A stretch of 29,039 bases of DNA from Priapulus caudatus (GCF_000485595.1 NW_014577266.1:7783-36821); one strand, 5' to 3'. Shown: positions 9,321 through 20,520, counted from the stretch's first letter. Notes: generated by a model from the letters alone, not told the origin. Made by a program: numbers and translations.

Positions 9321-9410
9321 ATGTTTTACAGCGACAAGTATCAGCAATTCCATGGTTATCATAACCACGGGCGAACCTACTCGGCGGACACAAACAATAA
9401 CAGCAAAGCA
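9321..9410 (+). CDS. Possible first coding exon, gene unknown
   Basis: ATG 9321 (A at -3) opens 30 codons reading MFYSDKYQQFHGYHNHGRTY then SADTNNNSKA, ending exactly in phase 0 at a GTAAGC donor at 9411. Tyr, His and Asn are enriched. I found no downstream exon to join it to, and no family is recognised. A first exon of another gene is plausible, and so is chance. Confidence 0.25.
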
Positions 9411-9499
9411 GTAAGCGCGGCGCTGATTATCAGGGGGGGGGGCACGTCTTCTAGCTCACTTCATGTTTTAAGCACGCGCTTCTCTCCAAGACGCATTCC

Positions 9500-10120
9500 C
9501 ATCTAGCCGAAGGTGACACAAAAAGCTGTCTTCGTTGATAGCAAGCGCGACAAGCACTCCTAATCACAATAATCAACGAACAGCGACCCGACTCGGCCAC
9601 AGATCAGGTGAAAATCACATCAGTGAGCATAAGTCGCTAGACTCAAGCCGCTGAACGAAACGGCCGCTCGTGTCCATATTGACTCGCACACTTAGTATAC
9701 ACTTACAAGGCGGCTCTCTTAAGCTACACGGAAACCAAAGCTTATTAAGCGACAGAAGCCGCGCATATAGGGCAACCTCACTACACGTACACGTGTACCT
9801 CTATATATATATATACATATACGCACACACGCGTGCACACGCACGAACGCACATACCCACAACACGTGTAAGCGTAGGGAGGTTAACCCAATGTGCCGTC
9901 TCTGCCGGATGACAACAGCCCACGTATATGTTGCACAGACCGGTAGAAGGTACCTATTATTAGTTTATGAGAATAGAACAATAAAACGTGTTCGTCCCAA
10001 GTTCTTACCAGCCATACGAATCCGCACAGTAGTACTACGCTGACGAAGTTATACAAGATTACGTGAATACTGAAGTAATTTTGTTGCTGACGAGAAAGTG
10101 CGCGAAAGGATATCAGATGA
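9500..10120. other. No gene recognised; short TA/CA microsatellites
   Basis: A short TATA and CACACGCG run lies at about 9801-9850. Other open frames here look incidental. Confidence 0.5.
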
Positions 10121-10680
10121 CTTTAGTCATGTCACAGTCTTACCCCTACAGGGCTACAGCTTAGTGCCGCTAAGTTGCAACATGACATCATAGTATAAGC
10201 TGCTATCCGACTTAAGCAGTATAACATGACCTCATATAGACTGTGACCTGACATCATCTAGGCTGTAATCCTGACCTCAGATAGACTGCAATCCGACTTA
10301 AGTTAGACTGCAACCTGACTTCAGCTAGGCTGTACCATGGTCTCAGATAGCCTGCAACTTTTAGACTTCAACTCACTCTCATGCGCTGGCTACCACCTGA
10401 CCACAGCTATAGACTGCCCCCCATAATGTAAAAATTAATAGGCTTGGCATACGTCAACCAGGTTGTAAGATTACTTCAGCCACGTCACCTTACCTTAATT
10501 AGGCCAGAGCTCTACCTTATATCAGATAGAGTGCTACCTTACACTAAACAGTGGCCTTATCAGTGGCCAGCAGGATGCAACCGTAACTTAAGATGCAACT
10601 GTACTTAAACAAGGGAGTATAACCGTCCCCGAACATGAATGTAACATGAATGTAATCATGCGTCAGCTTTACAGTGATAA
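10120..10680. repeat. Highly diverged quasi-periodic repeat, about 22-bp
   Basis: Recurring phrases such as GACTGCAACCTGACTTCAGC, GACCTCAGATAGACTGCAA and CTACCTTA recur about every 22 bp with heavy divergence. Similar phrases recur at 18.9-20.5 kb, so both may descend from one minisatellite family. Confidence 0.5.
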
Positions 10681-10885
10681 GTAGGCTGTAAGGTGCCTGA
10701 TAGCCCGAGATATTGCCCTAACTACTAGCATTTATTGGATTTAATCTAATAGAAAAATGACGAACGTAGTTAGAACATGTAACTCAGAGCATACACATTC
10801 CAGTGTCAAACCAAAATGATTCGTTTACATGAAGCAACCACAGCAGCAGCAGCAATAGGCAGTATCAACATTCATAACAATTACA

Positions 10886-10972
10886 TATTTATATATTTAT
10901 ATGCTTATATGTATATATAGAGATATATGTATATATACATATATGTACACACACACACACGCACACACACCA
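10886..10972. repeat. TATATG/CA microsatellites
   Basis: Runs of TATATATG-like sequence followed by CACACACACACGCACACACAC. Confidence 0.85.
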
Positions 10973-11383
10973 GACATCATTATTGGTAATAAAATGCAGA
11001 CACATTCGTTCTAACCTGCAATCCTATATGTACAGCACAACGGCCGATGACAAACAATAAACACGCAAATATTTGCGGAACTGCTTGATATTCTTTAACG
11101 TGTAACATTTATTTTAGCGAAACTTATTATCATCAAAACTACAGCCATTCATCGATTGGACAGGCATTTCCTTAACCAAACCAACATGCTACCAATTAAC
11201 CTTTGAAGACTAGTGACTAGATTCATGGGAGAATAATAGTTATTGTGAAAAGCGAGACCTCGGCTCAGATGTGTCGCACCAGTGTGTCACCGTGATGACG
11301 CATGCGATCATTGTGAGACCATGATGGCCTAGAGGAATAACATCATTACAAAAATCGATGATTTGCGTGTGATATAATTGTGC

Positions 11384-11735
11384 GACCCCACGATGTACGC
11401 ATGACAACGTTGTGCGACCCCACGATGTACGCACGACAACGCTGTAAGATCTCACGATGTACGCACGACAACGTTGTAAGACCCCACGATGTACGCACGA
11501 CAACGTTGTAAGACCCCACGATGTACGCACGACAACGTTGTAAGACCCCACGATGTACGCACGACAACGTTGTAAGACCACACGATGTACGCACGACAAC
11601 GTTGTAAGACCTCACGATGTACGCACGACAACGTTGTAAGACCCCACGATGTACGCATGACAACGTTGTAAGACCCCACGATGTACGCATGACAACGTTG
11701 TAAGACCCCACGATGTACGCATGACAACGTTGCGA
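11384..11735. repeat. 32-bp minisatellite x 11
   Basis: Unit GACCCCACGATGTACGCACG followed by ACAACGTTGTAA; eleven copies in exact 32-bp register from 11384. Each unit carries the palindrome ACAACGTTGT. Because 32 is not a multiple of three and the unit lacks stops, all three minus-strand frames stay open and give a repeating 32-residue peptide. I regard that as an artefact, not a gene. Confidence 0.96.
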
Positions 11736-11856
11736 GACAACACTATACCGTGCATGACACACCTGATACGTTGGCATGTCATGTGTCACCTGATGTGTGA
11801 CAGTGGCCTGCGACATCATGGCGACACCTTCACTGACGTGTAACATCATAATGCGA

Positions 11857-12595
11857 CCTCACACTAATGTGTGACATCATCGCAAAACCTCACACTAATG
11901 CGTGACATCATCGTGAGACCTCACACTAATGCGTGACATCATCGTGAGACCTCACACTAATGTGTGACATCATCGTGAGACCTCACACTAATGTGTGACA
12001 TTATCGAGAGACCTCACACTAATGTCTGACATCATCGTGAGACCTCACAGTAATGTGTGACATCATCGTGAGACCTCACACTGTCTGACATCATCGTGAG
12101 ACCTCACACTAATGTGTGACATTATCGAGAGACCTCACACTAATGTCTGACATCATCGTGAGACCTCACACTAATGTCTGACATCATCGTGAGACCTCAC
12201 ACTAATGTCTGACATCATCGTGAGACCTCACACTAATGTGTGACATCATCGAGAGACCTAACACTAATGCGTGACATCATCGTGAGACCTCACACTAATG
12301 TGTGACATCATCGTGAGACCTCACACTAATGTGTGACATCATCGTGAGACCTCACACTAATGTGTGACATCATCGAGAGACCTCACACTAATGCGTGACA
12401 TCATCGTGAGACCTCACACTAATGCGTGACATCATCGAGAGACCTCACACTAATACGTGACATCATCGTGAGACCTCACACTAATGCGTGACATCATCGT
12501 GAGACCTCACACTAATGCGTGACATCATCGAGAGACCTCACACTAATGTGTGACATCATCGAGAGACCTCACACTAATGCGTGACATCATCGTGA
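11857..12595. repeat. 31-bp minisatellite x about 24
   Basis: Unit CCTCACACTAATGTGTGACA followed by TCATCGTGAGA. Variants alternate between GTG, GCG, GTC and ACG after TAAT, and between CGTGAGA and CGAGAGA, suggesting block duplications. One copy has a 5-bp deletion (about 12071). Each unit carries the inverted repeat TCACAC-TAAT-GTGTGA. More diverged copies extend upstream to about 11770. Confidence 0.96.
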
Positions 12596-12599
12596 TACT

Positions 12600-14038
12600 G
12601 TAAATTACGAAACGACTGCTCACAGTGTTGTATACATGACCAGATGAAACATAGTGGAGCATATTTCATGCTCTGTGGGAAGCAGTGACCAATTTAAATC
12701 CGTGATAGCACCTGATTATCAAACAAGCCCGCTTTCGATTCTACAGCACTGGGTCTGAAATCATGAACCTGTGCCAACTATACACTAACAAACTATCTCA
12801 GCAAACGTAGGGTCGTTCGCTTAAGCAAAAAAACCACCAACCTAATTTCACGCGACAAATTTTTTTGTGGGAAAAAAATCTGTTTGTAAAATTACACACA
12901 ATACGGCTCGACTATCAAATTGACCTACGATACGCACTGTTCGATCCAAACAAACTGTGCCCTCTTATAAATCAAATCACGTAAGCACGCCACTGACTAA
13001 TATGCGACAGAATGGAGGGATATAATTGGGACAGTAATAAAACACAGTGTATCTACACCTACAATTGCAAATCCTCAAAAGAGAGCACGGCTCCGATTCA
13101 AAAACCACAAAACTAAACTAGTGCGTTTAAACATCAATGCAATTAAAAACCGCTCTTTAAACGGTTTGACATCATCCACCGGTAGAACCAGAAGATACAC
13201 ACACAAACATGTATGTGTTCTATACTCAAATACATTTTCACATGATTTTTATATGTGTGTATATTGAAAGAGAAGACATCGGTGAGCACTAATCTAGATA
13301 AACGTATCCTATTTGACTAGAGAAAAATGTAACTTGGCAACATGGCAAGAATAAATCTATGCACGACTTGGGTACTTCAATATAAATTCACACAAGCGGG
13401 AATTGGTTCGGAAAGACATAATAGCAGCTTCTGCCTAGCACTTAAATTCATTGTTCTTAATTGGCCTTGATATAGACTAGAAATAGTGAAGGCATTCAAA
13501 AAGTTTATTCCAAGGATTATATCTCTATTCACGCCGACACAACCTATTAATTGTTTGGTATTTTAGCAAACAACTAAAACTAAGCATTCTAACCAATATC
13601 CAGCAAAATTATTCAAAAGTAATTGGCGCTTAGGCCAGTGCTTTATTTTTCAGATATTTACAATCCGCACCAACAAATGAAAACGCACACAAGAATCGCA
13701 TGGCACAGACTGGCACTGAACTGTAAGCTACCATTTACACAGGCTATACTAACAGCCTCCGTGACAGTCTGTGCCAGTAGCGTATTTAATCAAACGATTG
13801 TATAACAGATATCTACACAGCTATGTTACATTGGTGTGCATCTAGTAATAACCACGCCGATTCAAAGTACAGTTTGCAGAGATCCTTGTGCAATACCTTA
13901 GCAAGAGTCAGCAAGGTAGCCTTGGCCCCCAACCAACACGCCATGTGTAAGAGATCTGGTGTGCGAAAGTCATGCACAGTATGAATCATCACGCGCCTAC
14001 TGGCTTCAGAGTTCCGTACATGCATCACCACTCCTTAC
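12600..14038. other. No gene recognised
   Basis: AT-rich sequence with short open frames. One minus-strand stretch at 13813-14031 is open (with TPDLLHMACWLGAKATLL) and faintly recalls an ankyrin helix pair, but no flanking splice sites support it. Confidence 0.4.
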
Positions 14039-14256
14039 TCGCACCACACGGCTCCAAGTGACCACGAGGGAAGATGCTCCCTCGCTAAAAGCTGCAATTC
14101 TGTGAAGACGGCGACCAGGTCTACGTGAGTGTCGTAAAGTGCTGCATGAAGTGAAAGATACGCACGCCTTGTCGTCCCGAAGAGGGCACTGTGCCTACGA
14201 AAGTGAGCTTCCGCGCAGCCGCCCCGTTCCTCGATGCACGTGCGGCAATAGTGTTT
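14039..14256 (-). CDS. Candidate coding exon, unknown protein
   Basis: On the minus strand an acceptor CTGTTAACAG precedes 14256 and a GTAAGG donor follows 14039. The 218-bp interval is open and reads KHYCRTCIEERGGCAEAH, FRRHSALFGTTRRAYLSL, HAALYDTHVDLVAVFTEL and QLLAREHLPSWSLGAVWC. Composition looks protein-like (charged, helical, Cys pair near the start), and the sequence is more GC-rich than its surroundings. No partner exon has been identified and no family is recognised. Confidence 0.3.
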
Positions 14257-16444
14257 CTGTTAACAGACGGATTTGTGGTCCATTTTCATCTCGATTTTAG
14301 CTACGGCCAAGTTGCCTTGTGCAGCAGTATTAGTAGTAGTAGCAGTAGTAGTTGTATTGCATGTTTTCGGGGATGGCGAGCCGAAGTCGTCCGAGGTAAA
14401 AGCAGTGCGTGGCCCGCTGAAGACTAGTAGAAGGACTGACCACCTCCCATGTTGAAGGACTTTAACTTCACTAGAACTGGTCGTTTGGGCTGCAATATAA
14501 AATTTAAAACGAATATAAACAGTCATCAGTTGTGCTGCCAATGTTTTAATCCATAATGACTGAAAACCGATGTTAGATGTACACCTGAAGACAACAAGAC
14601 CAGAGGAGCACTGTATAATACAGGCATGGACACATTGATGCGACACTGTTAATAGAACAAAAAAAAGCTTGAAACATCAGGTAATTTTTAAAAATAAAAT
14701 CAGCACAAAAAGTTAAATACACTTCCTTCCTTCAATGTATGTTAATTAACATTCAACCACATAAGAGCGAGCCCAGAAAAGGTGGCTGTAAAATAAAGCC
14801 ACAGGCTGGTACATGCAGGTCGCTAGCAAACAAAACATATATCAGGAAATGTTGTCAAAATTTAGAAGTTTGCACTCAAGTTAACACAAAGCTGCTAACT
14901 TGTTTATGTACACACAATGTAACTGTATATAAGAAATGTGAATAACCCCAATTCAAAATAGACACGGAAAAATGTACTTAAAATGCGTCCAATTTTGTGT
15001 GAAATGAACAAAGCCGAACTTGTAATGCAACCGATCATGGTAATTATGGCCCATTCACTTTTAAAAACCAAATTATATAGTGCAAGACATCGATAACATG
15101 TACGAAATAATGTATATCTTCCATACCATGTGTGTGTGCGTGGGCGTGCGTGCGTGTATGCATAGGTTAAATTACTAACCAAGATCTACTAGACACGTAC
15201 CTACATTTGACAAATAAACTGTTTAAAAAACAAAAGATCCCGCTTTCGATTTATTGGTTATTCATTTTCGTATTATTACGCGATCGACGCAACACGTTAA
15301 CATTGCACAGCTTTTAGTCCATCAGTTTCTCGATAACCCAAGTTATTCGCAATGGTACAGTGGACCTACTAATGAGGGGCTATGTAGCAAAATAACGTGG
15401 TAGTAATGTATATTTGTACATTGTACACATCCAAGTAGAGACCACTTATCGATTTAATACTCACATGGCAATTTTAACACAATAGAACGGAGAAGTTGAA
15501 GGGCAAAACCTAAGCATTTGAAAGGCAATGCATGGGAGGTCAAATTAGGACGCTTTAACTTAAGCACGGAAATTTAAAGAAAAAACCAATAAGCCACTGT
15601 AGGTGAACTTTTAATAAAACGGGTAAACGGTTGGGAGGTGAATATTCTGGAAATGGAATCAGATTAATTGAACCGCTGTTGAGTAGCGTGATGGGATGGG
15701 TTAATTGCAGTCGTACGCTGACATATAAATGGTATTTGAAATGCAAACCCCATTTTATTTCACACGTGTATTCGTGCTCAATAGGATATCATCATCCGAT
15801 GACATTTTAATGCTACATAGAATGTTCCAGGATTCAGACCAGCTTGAAATGATCTTCTGATTCGACGCCACATGATTAATAGCGCATTAAATTTCATTCT
15901 CGCACATTCTACATATACGTGTACAAGACGATTGGAATATATGACGTTACAATTAATCTCTATTTAATAATTCTTAGTTACGTTGCGTATTAAGCTGTAG
16001 GATTACCATTGTATTAACAAGTTCGGAGTTCAGAACCACTAGTAATAACTGCTAAACAGTACATTCTGCGCTACCAAGAAAAAAATCCAGCCAAAACGAA
16101 AACAAAAAACCTAAAAATACATAATAAAAACAAAATCATCACGGAAAAACCTTTGAGAGTAAACAAATCAAATTAGCCACCTAACAATATAGTAAAAAAA
16201 GATATACACCGGCAATTATCTAAGACATTAAAATTTCAGAAACTCCAAGATAGAGGGAACGAATGAGGATTTTGAGAAAGGAATCAGCGAAGAAATGCTT
16301 GCTTGTGAAAAAAGAGCAGGTGCTCAGTCTTGCATTTATAGTTTATCACTTGCCTTTACTGCGATAAAAAAACAGCATATATAAAAATCTTGAAAAGAGC
16401 ATGGCACTGCCTCTGTCATAGGCAGCTGCATCAAAGCAGCATTC
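14257..16444. other. No gene recognised
   Basis: AT-rich. Contains a short AGT/AGC run (about 14328-14352) and a GT/GC run (about 15129-15160). No convincing exons. Confidence 0.5.
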
Positions 16445-16539
16445 TCAACAGAAACCGCGACAAAAACATGTGGTGCGCCCTTGAAAGGTTGCCAGTGCTT
16501 TGAATTCAAACCGAAAATAAAAGGTAAAAAACTCATCAT
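16445..16539 (-). CDS. Unknown gene, candidate terminal exon d
   Basis: Acceptor TTCTTCGTATTAATTGTGTTAG, then phase-1 entry, reading DEFFTFYFRFEFKALATFQG and RTTCFCRGFC to TGA. Another frame of the same interval is also open for 67 codons, so the frame choice rests on phase alone. Confidence 0.27.
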
Positions 16540-17623
16540 CTAACACAATTAATACGAAGAAGCTCTCATCTTCAAAATTCCAGTAATTTAGTTACCGTTG
16601 AACGCGTGCTGTGCTCTTCCCAGATCACATAGACTTACCGTCTGCCACAAAGACATCCTCGTGGTTTTCAGGTAGCCACCCTAGCCACACAGCCTGAAGT
16701 TCACCTGTTTTTCTTATTTCACAAGCAACCAACCTCTTTGTACAGGCAAACGTTTTTTACGTTGCAAAGGCACTGGTGGCACTGGGAAAAGTTGCTTCTA
16801 AGGTCACCTGTAATACTTATATCTTCTGTTGAGACCATCTCTTTTACTGGTGGAGATGTGTGCATCGGACCCTTCACGCAGTCGAGGAAAATTCAAAGGA
16901 TACCAGACCGACCAACGAGGAAGAAAGGTTGTTGGAGCATCAAATTATAACGTGAAATCAATGCAAACGTGATTCTATTTAAAGGAGACTCATCAACACA
17001 GCAAGAAAGATTCGGCGAGAAAAGTGCGTGAGTCGTGACAGAGGTGTATACGAGCAACTACATACGTGTGTGGCTCACTCACTGTGGACGCGGAGACTGC
17101 TACTGCCTTATATTAGTGCGTGCGTACCTGCGAAGCATTCCCTTCCCATGTGCCTGAGCAAACGCCCGCCACCCTGCACCCCCGACAGTGCACTTGACAA
17201 CACAATGTCTCACCAGGGTCATACACTATGTAGGATTGTTGCCCTCTTTCCGTGTAGAGGTCGTAAATGCAATAACCGACCGCAAGCCCTTGACAGACGT
17301 CTGTTGGCGCAAAGAGAAATGACAGAACAGTCACATACTCAACACGGGACAGTGGTATCTGTATGACCAGCCTATAGTCAATCACACCAGTTCTGCAGCC
17401 AAGTGAAAGCTTACCAATTGCACTATTGTGCGCTTATTTCGCACATGGTAGTACCTACACATCTTCAACAAACACGTGTACGGGGGGCTTGCAGTCTTGC
17501 CAACCAATAGGCTGGCCTTGCCTTGCTGACGGTCCATCTCGACATCGTCTTACCTGGCAGACTGAAATGCTTTTTGGTTGCAGAACGGGTACTTATGTTA
17601 ACATATAATATCGTGGGAATGGA
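16445..17623 (-). CDS. Putative four-exon gene 3' part, unknown family
   Basis: Four open segments on the minus strand (17623-17554, 17300-17214, 16704-16639, 16539-16445) are bounded by AG and GT signals whose phases agree (0-1, 1-1, 1-1, 1-stop). Joined, they read through SIPTILYVNISTRSATKK, VCQGLAVGYCIYDLYTERG, QQSYIVYDPGELQAVWLGWL, PENHEDVFVAD and FFTFYFRFEFKALATFQGR to a TGA at 16445. Composition is globular and aromatic. The first two exons have good pyrimidine-rich acceptors; the third acceptor is weak. The second exon could alternatively extend into a Cys-rich tail. I recognise no family. The prediction rests on phase coherence and composition only. Confidence 0.33.
16639..16704 (-). 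CDS. Unknown gene, candidate exon c
   Basis: Donor GTAAGT is strong; acceptor AAAAACAG lacks a pyrimidine tract. Phase 1 at both ends, 66 bp, encoding ELQAVWLGWLPENHEDVFVA. The frame is also open upstream of the acceptor, so the exon may start earlier. Confidence 0.35.
17214..17300 (-). CDS. Unknown gene, candidate exon b
   Basis: Strong acceptor TTCTCTTTGCGCCAACAG, donor GTGAGA, phase 1 at both ends, 87 bp, encoding VCQGLAVGYCIYDLYTERGQ and QSYIVYDP. Reading on without splicing gives a Cys-rich stretch to a GTACGC donor at about 17123, so an alternative long exon is possible. Confidence 0.4.
17554..17623 (-). CDS. Unknown gene, candidate exon a
   Basis: The acceptor (GCACTATGTCTCAG) has a pyrimidine-rich approach and the donor is GTAAGA. 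Starts phase 0, ends phase 1, 70 bp, encoding SIPTILYVNISTRSATKK then HFSLP. Confidence 0.35.
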
Positions 17624-18880
17624 CTGAGACATAGTGCAACCGTGAGGTGGTGAAAGCACAGTGCGCATTCGAATATCCGTATATTGAATTAGGAATACGA
17701 CACGTGTGATGCCGAACGTCTGTCAGTCAGAGCTGTTTATTTGTAACGCTAACAAAACTGCACTTTGTACATTTCACCACCCGCTAATTCATCAGAGGTC
17801 AGCGCCTTACATACATATCAGCGAGAGTGATTATATATATATATATATGTAGAATAAACAATAGGCTGTGAGAGAAAAGAGGATATGTTAAAAGCGACAT
17901 TCGATATTAGTGCAATAAGTAGAAGATGACTATACATATGCAATGATTTGAAAACGTTATTGCTCCTACATGTCATTTATGTATCATTACAAGGCACTAG
18001 AGCTTTTCTAAAAAGCTTACACAGTACACTTCACCGTGTCACTGCCGATGGCCATTTCTAACCCCACCCGAACTAAATCAGCACCCTTCTAATATATCTA
18101 TCATCTACAATCATGCTTTCCATTAGGTAAAATACATCAACGAGAATAACAAAACAGGTTCGTGTACACGTATAAACGTCTTGAGAAAGTGACAGAGTGA
18201 TGCAGATGCACTGTGTGATATATTGTGACTGAAACCTATAAGCCAGTTCAAATGTGTGCAAAGCAGAAGGCAATCGTATAACAGTGCACATGTGCCGCCA
18301 AAATACTCGCACAAAAGGCTTTTGCATCGCTGCTATCTTTATACACTTAACAATGAATTGCGATAGGTGAAGTTCATTTCCTTTTCGAAGTAATCGAAGT
18401 CGATTGTGCATTAAGAGCGCCACGATAGTTCGGCGCAGCTCTGTATCTCACAGACTCCATGACTAATAAATAACAGTTATGACTACTGTGCGGTGGAATG
18501 AATAGTGACGAGAGCGATATATACGTACAGAGTGCTCGACTGCAGAAAATAACTTGATCAACGGCAATGTATATCAACAAGGGACTCAAATCGTGCCGCT
18601 TTATAGACAGGTAGAGTATACGTAGTCTAGCAATGTTTTCATTCAACATGAACAGCCAAGCAGCTCCCGACGCAAAATACAACAGAGCACACATCATTCG
18701 TATAGCTTTAGTAATTTCGGACGCATTGCTGGTGTGCAAGACTGCGCACACTACAGTAATGCGGGGACTCGTTCATATATATAGATACGTGAACAAAATA
18801 CATATCAGTGAGTCAGTGAAATTGATGGCCAAATTTGTATAAATAACAATTGCTTAGGTCTGAGGAGATGTTGCAAGCTT
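17624..18880. other. No gene recognised
   Basis: Contains a short TA run (17831-17848). Open frames on both strands at 18374-18842 overlap each other and show no family features. Confidence 0.45.
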
Positions 18881-19182
18881 CACTTAGTAAGGTTTTAATC
18901 ACAACTTAACTACACGCACCTTGTTTCGACAAGCCATCTTGAACTTTAAGTGGGCTGTGTTCCCTCTGCAAGGCAACTATCTTACCTTAGCCAGACCATT
19001 AGCTCCGTCAGTTGTTTACCTCATCTCAGCGTCGATATACATCGAAAACTCCGTACAGCAACCAGGATGCTGGCTTAATTACCTTGGCCAAGACGTATTT
19101 CTGTCAGCCTGACTACCTGCACCATGCAGTGAGCATGAAAGCTTACAGAGCCGTAGGCTGAGCAAATTCCTAGAGGGGGGGG

Positions 19183-19401
19183 CAGTGGCGGATCCAGGAT
19201 TTCAAGGAGGGGGTGAGAAACAAGTGGAGGGTCTGGAGGTCCTCTCCAACAGAAAATGTTGAAATTGTAGATCGCAGGAGATGGTATTTCAGGCACTTTT
19301 GAGTACATGTACAGCCTTCATTCTGACTACGACAATGCTCTTTTAGTAGAACTTAAAAAAAAAATTTGCTCAAAAATCTAGGGGGGCAGGCTACGGCCCT
19401 G
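19183..19401. mobile_element. Possible decayed hAT-like MITE
   Basis: The left end CAGTGGCGGATCC and the inverted right end CAGGGCCGTAGCC match at 9 of 13 positions and resemble widespread hAT-type termini. G-rich runs border both ends. No target-site duplication is visible, so this is weak. Confidence 0.3.
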
Positions 19402-19415
19402 GCTTACTTCTGCCA

Positions 19416-19454
19416 AGCTCTAGAACTATAGCCCATGGCTATAGTTCTAGAGCT
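19416..19454. repeat. 18-bp perfect inverted repeat with 3-base loop
   Basis: AGCTCTAGAACTATAGCC, CAT, GGCTATAGTTCTAGAGCT. It is immediately right of the possible hAT-like remnant. Confidence 0.8.
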
Positions 19455-19601
19455 AACTTCAGTCTAGCTTTTTTACATCAGCCTCCACACGGCTTGAAAG
19501 CTTTACTGCAGCCTTGCTATCTTAGTACATCTAAATGCTTGTACATATTAGTACATCCAAATGCAGCCACCCTACCTCATCATAGCTATTACATGCCGCA
19601 T

Positions 19602-19979
19602 TGCCCAGATAACATGATTACGTTAGGCCAACGTTGGCATTTGGTTGGCACGATCACGGTTGGCAATATGACGTTGGGGCAACGTTGGGCCAACGTTGGC
19701 ATGGTCACGGTTGGCATGTGGTTGGCAATATGACGTTGGGCCAACGTTGGCGTATGGTTGGCATGATGCTACTTGCAAATGGTTGGCTGCATGACGTTGG
19801 TCCAACGTTGGCCCAACGTTGGCGCGCTGAGCAAAAATCCGTTGGCCCAACGTTGGCATGGGCTGAAGACAGCCGTTGGGCCAACGTTGGGCTAACGAGC
19901 AAAAATCCGTTGGCCCAACGTTGGCATGGGCTGAAGACAGCCGTTGACGTTGGCCCAACGTCAGCATGTTATCTGGGCA
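19602..19979. mobile_element. 378-bp TIR element built from CCAACGTTGG palindromes
   Basis: The termini TGCCCAGATAACATG (19602-19616) and CATGTTATCTGGGCA (19965-19979) are perfect 15-bp inverted repeats, and similarity continues inward through ACGTT-GGCCAACGT. The interior is a dense series of GTTGGCCCAACGTTGGC palindromes. Two 68-bp direct units starting at 19829 and 19897 share GAGCAAAAATCC and GGGCTGAAGACAGCC. No coding capacity for a transposase. A non-autonomous DNA transposon is the best reading; I see no clear target-site duplication. Open frames on both strands are by-products of the palindromes. Confidence 0.8.
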
Positions 19980-20520
19980 TGGCTATACTCGGTAACCTCT
20001 GTAAGGTTGTTATAACACGCTGGAATGACGCAATGGTTACCTCAGCTAGCCTACATTCTTACATGTGTATAACTACTGTATTAATTACTAACATAACGAA
20101 TAACTATTATGATTACAACCATTATGATATAATTCTGAATACAACCAGGCTCAAGCATTACCTTGATGTCCGTCTACAGTTTTATCATGTAAATTTACCT
20201 CTCTCATGTTGAATGCAGTCAGGCCATCTGATGACAGTCATGGAAGTGGTGTAACCTTGAGGAACTAGAAGGTAACTTTACCTCAAGCAAATACCTCAGT
20301 CAGGTATGACATTACCTTAATGAACTTGCGTTTTGTCGTCCGCTAGGCAGAAACCTTACCTCGGTCCAACTAAAACATTCATTCAGCCAGGCAACAACCT
20401 CAGCCAACATCTGAAAACCTACACTATCCCCTTCGATTTAATTCAGCTATACTAAAACCTTACATTGGCAATGCCTGCAACATTCCCTCAGCCAAGTTAC
20501 AATTTCACTCCAGCTAAAAG

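Larger units (their letters stand above)
18900..20520. repeat. Diverged TACCTCAGC-type quasi-repeat region
   Basis: Phrases such as CTTACCTTAGCCAGACC, TTTACCTCATCTCAGC and ACCTTACCTCGGTCC recur irregularly on both sides of the TIR element at 19602-19979, resembling the 10.1-10.7 kb region. Confidence 0.4.

Noticed and set aside
11240-11849. Repeating 32-residue protein on the minus strand
   Set aside because: A stop-free 32-bp unit opens all three frames. There is no other coding sign, so it is treated as minisatellite.
11857-12595. CRISPR-like array
   Set aside because: The units are contiguous with no unique spacers, and the context is eukaryotic.
13813-14031. Ankyrin-like reading TPDLLHMACWLGAKATLL
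   Set aside because: Only a faint resemblance, with no adequate acceptor and too short a gap to the neighbouring candidate exon.
19623-20212. Open frames on both strands over the CCAACGTTGG element
   Set aside because: They arise from palindromic repeats lacking stops and match no transposase.
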